A stretch of DNA of 35,276 nt from BD1-7 clade bacterium (GTDB lineage: Bacteria > Pseudomonadota > Gammaproteobacteria > Pseudomonadales > DT-91), in NCBI GenBank assembly GCA_902705835.1, contig CACSIN010000008.1:42508-77783 (forward strand), written 5' to 3'. The notes beneath the pieces were generated by a model. That model made no database searches. It saw only the letters and a program-made list of their open reading frames with translations, and was not told the origin of the DNA. A program made the position numbers and the translations under genes. Positions 7,981-16,400 of this stretch are shown here, piece by piece; the stretch's first letter is position 1; each line of letters begins with the position of its first letter.

Positions 7981-9031
7981 TTGTTTGCGCGGCTGTTAGC
8001 GCAGTGTACTTTGCCAATACCATTGGCGGAGTAATTCGAGTCATACAATAGTTATCGCCGCGTTCGCATGTGGGTTGCATGCAATCCCCGCAAGAGAGAT
8101 CCGATGATGAGAAAAAATCGACCTGCTTGCCCAATGGCTGTGTCCAGTCGGCACGCGTAGATCCGAGCATTGCGATGGTTTTTACCCCAGTAGTCCAAGC
8201 CATGTGCATCAAGCCTGAATCTTCTGATAGCATGAATTCTGCTTTTCGTACTATCTCGAAAGCTTCAGTTTCTGAGGTCATATCCAATAGATTAATAACG
8301 CTATTGGGGAGTGCTTGCTGCACAATGTTGACCGCGTTGCCAATGCGCTCACTGTGACCCAGAAACACAAACTGAGTAGCGTCGTTGATGTTTTTTAGCC
8401 ATAGCTTGGCAAATGCAATGTAGTTCTCCGCAGGCCAGTTTCTGTTTTCATAAGCGCCTGCTGGATTCAGGATGACGTACTTTTCGCCCCGCCAACCATG
8501 AGCCGTGAGTAGATCATTGCAGTTTCCTAGGAAGCGAGCCTGGTAATCGGTATTCAGTTCAACTGGAGTGATACCCACTGCGTTGATGGTTTTTCGGTAC
8601 CTTTCGCCAGCGGGTAACGGGCTGTATTTGTCGAATTCTGTATACGGTTTTTTTCCTAATAGGTAACGAGTAATACGGCTGATTTTATTATTTTGTAGAT
8701 CTAATACTACGTCGTAATTTCGAAGTAGTAGATAGGGAATTTTTGCTAGTGAAAATACAAATCGTTTTTTGGTGTTAAAGCCGCCGCCAAGTTTAATGAC
8801 ATTGTCAAACAAGCCGATATGTTCAGCCAAGTGGCTGTAGATATCGCACACGACAAGATCAATCTCGACATCGCTGCCTAGCTGAGCCCTAAGACTGTTA
8901 ATATAGGGGAAGGTAGCAATAAGGTCGCCAAAGCAGTTATGTCGCATAACGAGAATGCGTTTGGGCTGGTCATTGATCTGAGAGGGTGCCCATGGGCTGC
9001 ACGCTATCGCAGCCTGCATATTCTTGGTCAT
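7970..9031 (-). CDS. Glycosyltransferase family 9 (heptosyltransferase-like)
   Basis: 353 residues with the GT9 layout: an N-terminal RILVMRHNCFGDLIATFP nucleotide-fold start (~24), VILNPAGAYENRNWP heading the second Rossmann domain, the conserved DSGLMHMAW donor-site motif (~272), and a Cys-containing tail (CGDCMQPTC, CMTRITP) typical of WaaF/WaaC relatives. It is an inverting GT-B enzyme of the ADP-heptose:LPS heptosyltransferase superfamily, though neighbours do not show a core-LPS locus, so the donor may differ. First gene of a three-gene overlapping operon; a 114 bp gap separates it from the GNAT gene upstream, so it may have its own promoter. Confidence 0.88.
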   Translation of the reverse strand: MTKNMQAAIACSPWAPSQINDQPKRILVMRHNCFGDLIATFPYINSLRAQLGSDVEIDLVVCDIYSHLAEHIGLFDNVIKLGGGFNTKKRFVFSLAKIPYLLLRNYDVVLDLQNNKISRITRYLLGKKPYTEFDKYSPLPAGERYRKTINAVGITPVELNTDYQARFLGNCNDLLTAHGWRGEKYVILNPAGAYENRNWPAENYIAFAKLWLKNINDATQFVFLGHSERIGNAVNIVQQALPNSVINLLDMTSETEAFEIVRKAEFMLSEDSGLMHMAWTTGVKTIAMLGSTRADWTQPLGKQVDFFSSSDLSCGDCMQPTCERGDNYCMTRITPPMVLAKYTALTAAQTNGG

Positions 9032-9126
9032 TTTTTGAACCTGCGTAAAGGTTGGGCTTTGTTTACTTTTATCAACTTGAAATATTGTAATAGGATTGTA
9101 TCAAGTCAAAACCTCGCTTGAATATC

Positions 9127-9156
9127 ATACATTCTTAATTTCGTATCAGAATGTAT
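9127..9156 (-). terminator. Hairpin spanning the stop codon of the GNAT gene
   Basis: Nine-base-pair perfect inverted repeat (ATACATTCT and AGAATGTAT) with a 12 nt loop, overlapping the TGA at 9146-9148. No U-run follows, so this is a weak terminator or a processing/stability hairpin between the GNAT gene and the GT9 operon. Confidence 0.35.
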
Positions 9157-10090
9157 CCAAGTCACCATAGGTGAATTGCATTTTTTCTAATGGAATAATG
9201 TCAGTGAAGTTCTTGCCACCGGTTTCCCACGAGTCATGAGAAACATAGTGTCTTGAAAATATTTTATCGAGAAAGCAATCGGGGCTGCACTGAAAACGGA
9301 TTTCTTGTATGCCAAGTAAACGACACAAGCGTTGCAAAGCCTTGAGTAGCTTTAGGATATTCGCTTCAGAGTTACGTTCTATATCACCGATCAGTAGGGC
9401 ACCGTCGATTTTCATCCAAATTTTGCAACCTGCAATTTGGTAAATATCACTGCCGAGTGCTCTTTTGTAGCGAAAGAAATCCTTGTTGCGATGCAGGCCC
9501 CCGTGCTCATCGTCTATGACTGAGCTGGCAAATACATTGGATGTTTGGCGGAATCGATTGAGAATCAAACGTTGATAGAGCGTGTAGGCATTGGCAGTTA
9601 AGGCAGAAATCTTTGAGGCGTGGCTCAGTGGCAATGTTGATACATGTATATGGTATCGCCTCATCGTCCCTGTTTTGGTCCACTTCAATTTTCGAAAATA
9701 GCACAAGCTGGATTTTTGGTTCGGCCACCCATAAACCATTGAGATACCTTGTTGTTTTATAAGCTCTTCCGTTTTCTTCCCAAGGTAGACGAACAAACCA
9801 CGGCCATTATGTTTTGGATGAGTCATGGCATCACACCCTTGAACAGCAAGTTGTGTCGTACCTTGTAACTCCAGAAGGAAAGGTATCGCACCATGATAAC
9901 CAATCGGGTAGTCATCGTTGTAGGCAAGGTATCCGATATATTTCACACCAAGATAATCTGTCGCGTATTTCTTTCTAAGAAACGTTTCATCAGCATTTGG
10001 ATTAAATACATCGCGAAACACGGTTACCACGTCATGAAAGTTCTTCTCAGTGACCCTTTCTATGCGATACGGACAGTTTTCATCATTCAT
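9146..10090 (-). CDS. GNAT family N-acetyltransferase
   Basis: 314 residues. The N-terminal ~150 residues form a GNAT domain: YRIERVTEKNFHDVVTVF, then strand beta 4 and the acetyl-CoA loop region around GCDAMTHPKHNGRGLFVYLG (H-x-G-R-G-L in place of Q/R-x-x-G-x-G/A), followed by VYGWPNQKS. This resembles the Acetyltransf_9/Eis-like subgroup, often seen in glycan clusters, where it acylates amino sugars. The C-terminal half is a second, diverged domain. The start overlaps the stop of the upstream methyltransferase gene by 4 bp (ATGA), showing tight coupling. The acyl donor and the amine acceptor are not determinable. Confidence 0.8.
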   Translation of the reverse strand: MNDENCPYRIERVTEKNFHDVVTVFRDVFNPNADETFLRKKYATDYLGVKYIGYLAYNDDYPIGYHGAIPFLLELQGTTQLAVQGCDAMTHPKHNGRGLFVYLGKKTEELIKQQGISMVYGWPNQKSSLCYFRKLKWTKTGTMRRYHIHVSTLPLSHASKISALTANAYTLYQRLILNRFRQTSNVFASSVIDDEHGGLHRNKDFFRYKRALGSDIYQIAGCKIWMKIDGALLIGDIERNSEANILKLLKALQRLCRLLGIQEIRFQCSPDCFLDKIFSRHYVSHDSWETGGKNFTDIIPLEKMQFTYGDLDTF

Positions 10091-10884
10091 GGTTTAGGTT
10101 CGATTTTTTGGATTTTTACCCATATGAACGGAGATGGAGGTAAATTGCAGGGTTGCTGGTCACCCTGTTTGGGATCGTAAAGATAATCTGGCTGATAACG
10201 TGCTAATGCTTCGAGGCTATGGTGAAAATAATGGTCTGACATTGCCTCACAGTCGATGGATTTATAGTAGCTCTCGCTGCGCTGCTGAGCGCCAGCCAGT
10301 GAATTTTCAGGATAAAACGGCGAATCAATGATATGAATTTCCCCGTTTTCAGCTAATAAATCGAGGCAGACCTGCATGATTTCATCGAAATCGGGAAAGT
10401 ACTGAACCATGCAGTTCATCACGATAACGTCAAAGCTGCCAGACAGGCATGGCTTATCCAGCAGATTGGCAAAACAAAAGTACAAATTTTGTTGATCGAA
10501 AATTCGTTTCGCCTGCATGAGCTCCAACATGTTGATGTCCATGGCGACTACACGAGCATTGGGTAAGGCGGCCAACTTTGCGCTAAACCAGCCGTTCCCA
10601 CAGCCAAGGTCCAAGATCACTTTGTGGTCTGTGAGCTGTGTGTTGGCATAATTCAGGAAGCGCTGGGTTGAGCCTTGCCGCACCTGCCATTCCTTAGCGT
10701 GCGGGCCATCTTTTGGATATTCGGGTAGTGCATGTACCTGTTTATCGCTCAAAATCCGCTTTTCGGATTGACGTGCAGACGTGTAGTGTTTTTCGAACAG
10801 ATTGGTTTCAATGTTTTGGTAGTAATCAACACCGGCTTTGTTGCCCGCAGGTTGCCGTTGAAAGTACTGAGTGAATGTTGTCAT
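10087..10884 (-). CDS. Class I SAM methyltransferase
   Basis: 265 residues. Motif I is LDLGCGNGWFSAKLA (~92-106), followed by VVAMDIN and, as motif IV region, IVMNCMVQYFPD, a combination typical of Methyltransf_11/25 enzymes acting on small molecules or sugars. A KEWQVRQ stretch before motif I recalls KEWRPRQ in the methyltransferase at 7060-7980, so the two may handle related substrates. It lies 3 bp after the radical SAM/SPASM gene and overlaps the GNAT gene, in the middle of the deacetylase-radical SAM-methyltransferase-GNAT operon. Confidence 0.85.
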   Translation of the reverse strand: MTTFTQYFQRQPAGNKAGVDYYQNIETNLFEKHYTSARQSEKRILSDKQVHALPEYPKDGPHAKEWQVRQGSTQRFLNYANTQLTDHKVILDLGCGNGWFSAKLAALPNARVVAMDINMLELMQAKRIFDQQNLYFCFANLLDKPCLSGSFDVIVMNCMVQYFPDFDEIMQVCLDLLAENGEIHIIDSPFYPENSLAGAQQRSESYYKSIDCEAMSDHYFHHSLEALARYQPDYLYDPKQGDQQPCNLPPSPFIWVKIQKIEPKP

Positions 10885-10887
10885 AGG

Positions 10888-11916
10888 TTAACTCAATGCG
10901 CTGCAGCAGCGTGAACATGCCGGCAGTAAGCCCCCGGCTTTTTGAATGTCGCTACGAAGCAGTCCAAATGCGTCGGAATTCCATATCTCAGATAGATTCT
11001 GCTCATTGAGATTGCCAACCTCAACGTTGTAGCAACGACCGTGGGCCGGTATTACTGATCCGTCAGACTTAATCATCATGGTGGAAAATATGTCACTGCA
11101 GGCACTGCCTATAAATTGTTCCGGTTGTTGATAGAAAGTTTGTAGCCGTTCAAAGGTCGATAGGTCAGGAGAAAACGAAATCCGGTCGGCATAGTCTGCC
11201 TTTTTTAGGGTGTTGATTTCTTGCCATAGATGCGACAAATTCATGCGTTTAATATCCAGCACTTCCATGTTCGATTCTGTCGCGAAATAGCGGTCTCCCC
11301 AGATGGTATTGTGGGTATCAGCGACCGATTGCGGGGTGAAGTTGGTATGCATAAACCCGAGTTGTTTTATCGGAAACTGTGCAAAGAAATCAGCAAATGA
11401 TTTTAGGTCACCAATATTCCATTCGGTGATGACGCAAAAAATGGAGACGTCGGGAGCATTTTTTTGACTGAACAATGCTTCCATGCCATCAATGGCCCTT
11501 TGAAATGAAAAACGATGACCTCGAATATCATTGTGAATGTCTTTTGTCCCATCGAGGGAAATAAAAACATCATCAACATTATTGTCACACAGTACTTGTG
11601 CTTTTTCCGGCAGTTTTAAACCATTCGTCGTCACCGCTGTGGATAAGTTGTATTGTTTTGCGAGTGCCAAAGATTCATCGAAATGGCGATATATCAGGGG
11701 CTCTGTGAAGGCGTAACCGAGTCGGGTATCTGGGTAGTATTTTGCCGTTTGTTCACAGATCCTTTGAAACAGATCCAGTGGCATGTCCAGGGGGCGGGTC
11801 CCTGTGAGGTTTTGAGCGAAATTCGTAGTCTTCGTTTTTGTTCCAACGTCACACATCTTGCAGTGCAGATTGCACGTATTGTTGACGCCTAGAACCAGCC
11901 ACTTTGGTGCATACAT
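10888..11916 (-). CDS. Radical SAM protein with SPASM-type C-terminus
   Basis: 342 residues from ATG at 11914-11916. The radical SAM cluster motif is CNLHCKMC (Cys15, 19, 22), with ISLDGTKDIHNDIRG as the conserved SAM-binding strand region. The C-terminal third holds further cysteines (CSDIF, GRCY, CSRCC) in a shortened SPASM/twitch pattern that would bind one or two auxiliary Fe-S clusters. Such enzymes modify peptides or act on sugars and lipid-linked glycans; within this operon either is possible. The frame stays open upstream with plausible coding (NQHYFPKHL before the Met), so a rare start between 11917 and the end of the deacetylase gene is conceivable. Confidence 0.85.
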   Translation of the reverse strand: MYAPKWLVLGVNNTCNLHCKMCDVGTKTKTTNFAQNLTGTRPLDMPLDLFQRICEQTAKYYPDTRLGYAFTEPLIYRHFDESLALAKQYNLSTAVTTNGLKLPEKAQVLCDNNVDDVFISLDGTKDIHNDIRGHRFSFQRAIDGMEALFSQKNAPDVSIFCVITEWNIGDLKSFADFFAQFPIKQLGFMHTNFTPQSVADTHNTIWGDRYFATESNMEVLDIKRMNLSHLWQEINTLKKADYADRISFSPDLSTFERLQTFYQQPEQFIGSACSDIFSTMMIKSDGSVIPAHGRCYNVEVGNLNEQNLSEIWNSDAFGLLRSDIQKAGGLLPACSRCCSALS

Positions 11917-11962
11917 AAGATGTTTGGGAAAGTAATGTTGGTTGAGAGATTTAGCGAGCCCG

Positions 11963-13042
11963 TTAATAGTAAGTCCCTTTCAAAATAGCGGCCATTTGTT
12001 CTGTAACGCCAATATAGGGGTTGATGCCTATGCGCTCGACCAAGTGAGGATTTAAATAATCATCATCAAAAAGGTAATCAACAGCAAGGAGTTTGTTATA
12101 CCCAAGCTGGTTGCACATTTTCAAAACCTCTCGGGTATACAAACCGCAAGGAAACGCCAAAGCACTAATTGAGGTGCCTGTTGCTGCTTCGAGAAATTGT
12201 CGCGTGTGTTCAAGCTCTTCCTCAGCGGAGGAAAGATCAATTGCATCTAGATTGTTGTGGTAGTAACCATGGGAGCCGATAGTAGCCCATGGTGAGGCAG
12301 ATAGCTCTCGGATCTCTGAGGTTGTCATCTGCAACCAATAATCCTGTGTCTGCTCCAGTATTGCGGGATCAATCGCCGCAAAGAGAGAGGGCATCATGTC
12401 ATGTTTGAAACGCCACCCTGAATCTTTACAGAATTGCTTGAGTGTTTTACCGGAACAACGATCAACAAAGCGGCCCTTTCTGTCTTTTACAAATATCAAG
12501 CCCGAAAATGCGAGCTCTTCGGAGCTATGGTGAGAGACAAGATCAACCAAATCCGCCCAAAGGATGTCATAGCCAGCATCACGAATACCGGTGATAAAGA
12601 AACTGGCTGGGCACTCGTATTTTTCTAGAAGAGGGAGTGCATGAGTTAGATTGTTTCTATAACCATCATCGAAGGTTATCGTTATCGTTAACTTTTCTGG
12701 GTGCGCCGGTGCGTCGAAGTATTCATCCAGAGATACTGTATGGAAGTGCTCTTTGAAGTAAGCAAGATGCTGTTCAAACATGCCCTTACTGATAACGCGT
12801 GTATTCAGCCGGTTGCCGCCAACGTCATCGATTCCGTGGTAGAGGAGCATTCGCTTTCCCGGACGGTTTTTAAGGAGCAACGGAGAAAGGCCAAGGCTGG
12901 TAGCTGAGCGGTTTATGGTTCTACGCAGTTGGTAACGAATGAGATTTCGAACGCTTGATAGACGTTGGAATGTTTTGTTTTGAACGTCCATGGAGTGATT
13001 CAATAAATTCGTCGTTCGATTGATGGCTTCTGCCGAAGCCAT
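11963..13042 (-). CDS. Polysaccharide deacetylase (NodB homology domain, CE4)
   Basis: 359 residues. The NodB signature is complete: TFDDGY at 123-128 (catalytic base and metal Asp), SHGYYH at 257-262 giving the H-x3-H metal ligands, and FPCG at 297-300 for motif 3. Expected reaction: metal-dependent removal of N- or O-acetyl groups from a polysaccharide. The first ~60 residues are basic without a clear signal peptide, so action may be cytoplasmic or at the inner membrane; ATG codon 18 (MDVQNKTF) is an alternative start. It heads the leftward operon through the GNAT gene; the radical SAM gene starts 46 bp downstream. Confidence 0.88.
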   Translation of the reverse strand: MASAEAINRTTNLLNHSMDVQNKTFQRLSSVRNLIRYQLRRTINRSATSLGLSPLLLKNRPGKRMLLYHGIDDVGGNRLNTRVISKGMFEQHLAYFKEHFHTVSLDEYFDAPAHPEKLTITITFDDGYRNNLTHALPLLEKYECPASFFITGIRDAGYDILWADLVDLVSHHSSEELAFSGLIFVKDRKGRFVDRCSGKTLKQFCKDSGWRFKHDMMPSLFAAIDPAILEQTQDYWLQMTTSEIRELSASPWATIGSHGYYHNNLDAIDLSSAEEELEHTRQFLEAATGTSISALAFPCGLYTREVLKMCNQLGYNKLLAVDYLFDDDYLNPHLVERIGINPYIGVTEQMAAILKGTYY

Positions 13043-13483
13043 GCGTCAGCAGGCAACAGTCAATGTCGATTAAATATACTATTTTTTGGATTTAGCGTGC
13101 CAGTGTTAATCAGGATATATCTATATCGTTATATAGAGTTTTTATTGAACCTAAACTCAATAAGCAACTGTGGTACTGCTATAAAATAAGAAATTCATCT
13201 GTTGATAATAAAGGTCGCCTCGATCTCGCCTGCGTCAGGAACGATAAAGAAAACGTATGAAGGCAATCTTAGTTAATTGCTGCGCTTAGTTTAAGCCTTT
13301 CAAAGGTCTTCTCGATTTAACAACACCTTTCTTCCGAGTTGTTTTGGTAAATTTTTTAGAATCAGGCTGCGTCGAAAATCGTGATATCAACGTTCGATTA
13401 CTCAGGGTGTATAAACCAATGGGTACTGAATATGATGAATGGTGCCGTTACCGGATCTCCGTTGGATCAGTAACGGCAGGCTG
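13043..13483. other. Intergenic region with a post-gene hairpin
   Basis: About 440 bp without a supportable gene, between the stop of the giant G8 lipoprotein gene and the start of the deacetylase operon, both on the minus strand. It should hold the deacetylase operon promoter, but I see no convincing -35/-10 pair. The only clear structure is a nine-base-pair inverted repeat at 13443-13478, listed separately. Confidence 0.5.
13443..13478 (-). terminator. Stem-loop after the G8 lipoprotein gene
   Basis: Perfect nine-base-pair stem (TGCCGTTAC and GTAACGGCA) with an 18 nt loop, beginning five bases after the TAG at 13484-13486 on the minus strand. No U-tract follows. It is placed where a terminator or 3'-stabilising hairpin is expected. 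Confidence 0.4.
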
Positions 13484-16400
13484 CTATTGATCAGCGCAGG
13501 CAAGCGGTGTCAGAGGATACTTGAAACCGCCGGCTGGAGGGTAAACACCTCTCGGATTCACGGGAGACGAAGGTGGTGTTGTTAAACAGGTATACGGAAA
13601 ATTTTCGGTAATCGAGACAGGGAGGCCGAGAATCGGTAAAAAGCGGTAGCTGATGACATTGTTGGTCTCTTGTGTCATTCCTTGAAGCGGTGAACCGTCC
13701 CTTGGCGGCGCATCGCTACCTGTCGGCATCGGCAGGCCATTCGCTTGCTGGGTTGGCGTGGCATAGACAAATTTATATTGATTCCAGTTTTTGTACTCTG
13801 CGCGTGTGATCGGTCGACTCGGTCTCGCATACCATTGACCGGATGCAGATACACCATTGCCTGTCGATCCATCTAACGAGAAACTCTTTTCAGAAATTTT
13901 GGTGACTACCCAAGTGCCATTGGCATTCGTATTGCCAGTGACCCCTGATATTGCAACGGAAGAACCTGTTGCAGGTGCTGTGCCGGATGTCTTGATGACA
14001 ATCGGCGATGTATTGGAGGCCGATGTGATGGCTGCATGTGCAGGTAGTGATGGTGTTTCAATGCCTGCTTTTGTCAGATCAACCAAGTACGCTGCACAGC
14101 CTTTGTCGCTACACGTCACTAGATCTGTAGCGGTTGGTACGCCGGCTTTGACGAGACACGCTGTATTTAGCGCATCCTCTACGCTGCCAGTGTCACTGAA
14201 GGTTTTCACATTCTTAATGCGTTTCACCTGACTCTTGAAGGTAGTATTGCTATCGCTGCATGTCCCATAAGGCGTATTTAACTGCATGATTGGCTTATCC
14301 TCAATCATGTAAAAATACAGCATGTTGTTTGCCTCATCGTAGTAATAGGTCTGCTGTTGAATAAAATCGGCAGTCGTTATGCTGCCTGCGAGTAGTTGTG
14401 TGTAGGGCTTTTCAAAATCGTCAAAACTCGAAGCCAGGCTGAGCATACTGCCGCCTGAATACGTTTGTGGTGCCCCTTTGTATGGTTGCGGCGGTGGTTT
14501 GTTCTGGCCACGAGCCACGCAGTCTTTCCAGCGTTGATCGGGTGCGTTTCCGTCTTGGTTAGAGAAGAAGGTGCTGTCACACGATGTGGCCACAGGCCCT
14601 GGCGGATTGAAGTTGGGTGGCCAGGCTCCGAGGTAAGGCTGCCCCCATTGACGTCGTATTCGATAAAGTTTGATCTCTTCAGGGTGCGATAGAGGCTGGG
14701 AAACGGCAATACGGTTAATAAAATACTCGCCCGTTTGTTTTACGGCAGGGTCTGTATAGCTAAATACCAGGCGCGGCATAAAGGGTTTCCCGTGTTGGCC
14801 AGCTGGTTTGTGTTCGACACCGTTAAGCCCCGTTATTGTGTAGCCCATACGGTCCATAACAAACGGTTCATAGATAGGCTTCTGGCCACGCCCATTGAGG
14901 AACAAAGAAGGGTATTCCGTATCGCCATATGCAGGCATATCACGGGTAATTCTCACTCTGAAATCTGCATCAGGATTTGTCGCGGATTCGATGTTAAGTG
15001 TTGCGTATTTGTGTGGGCTCATCAGTGACGATTGGCGGAAGTTATTTGGGCCACGCGCATGCGGTTCATCAACGGTATAGTCCGTTGCATAGTAATCAAT
15101 GCTATTGAGTGACACCGGAACATAATCCGGGCTGACCTGACCTTCATTTGCACCGTTAGCATGGATGACTTTCAGGCCTGACAAACGACTGTCTTTATCC
15201 AATATCACTGTGGTTTTATCACCATCATTAAAGGCGCCCATGTTGACGGCCTCTGTGTATACCAGATGTTTGAGATCGGTGTTATCCCAAATACTGTTCT
15301 TGATGTACTGTGTTGGGGGCACTGTTTGAGCGTTAGATTGAATCCAGCCGGTGGCGGAATCGCCGGGGTAGCCCGTGTAGGTATTGGGGCTAGGTGTGCC
15401 GTGTAATTGTCCTTGGGAAGCATAAGTGCTGATCAGGTCGATGTCTTTTTTGGTCAGAAGCCGTGCTTCAGGTGTACTTGGGTAGATACCGGTCGGATCA
15501 AAACGGAAGTTAACGAAACGATTCGATTCGATCCGTGCTGGCCCGTCATAGTAACTGTAGCCCTGAAGATTCATGACTGAACCTGCAAACGGATTGGGGT
15601 AGTTACCCCATCCACCTACGCTCTTTAACTCAACGTCAGTGCACTCGGCCTGCATCGAAAGGCTGTTGTATTGCGCCATTCCACCTTGGGTATAAGTACC
15701 GCTAGTTTTTCCGTTGGAATTTTCCAGGGTGAATGAAACAGTGCCATCCGCACTGGAGGTGATGCTGCTAACGTGCTGGGCACTGTTAGCTGCGGTATTG
15801 CCTTCTACACCGTTGACGGTTACTTTGGAGCCCGCTTCAGGGGCTGGCCCTTCAACTGTCAGTACGATGGGGTTGGTGTTGGTTGCATCTGTAACTCGTT
15901 GGATACAGCCTGTTGGGTAGCGCTCGACGTTGTTGCGAGTCATGCCTGCGAAGACATTACGATGGGCAAGATCCCAATAGCCGACGTAATTACCTTCTGG
16001 CCCACCTCCGCCCGCAAGTAATACACCATAGGGATTTGTCGCAAAACGGTTATTGTGCAGTACTAGGAAGATCGAACGCCCCCAGAATCCGCGGTTGCGT
16101 GACCGGGTAATCGTATTGTTATTCAAAATCAGTACCGGTGGTTGTGGCGTTGTTTGCCAGGTGCCACCGCGGGTATAGCTAGCGTTAGCAACCGAACCCT
16201 GAAGTGCAAACTTGTTCGAATCGCTTTCAAAACCAGGGGCAGGGTAAGTGATCTTCCATTGGCCATTTGTGTTGGTATTTCCCTCAACACCAGAGATGGT
16301 GATCACGTCATTGTCTGCCAGCGGATTAGCCGTAACCGCATCTGATGTGGTTGTGATGACAATAGGGTTGGATTGCATCGTTGCAATATCACCTTGCAGC

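Noticed and set aside
13170-13260. Possible dispersed repeat shared with 20765-20825 (GGTACT...TCGCCTC...ACGAT)
   Set aside because: Only scattered short matches with different spacing; not enough to call a repeat.
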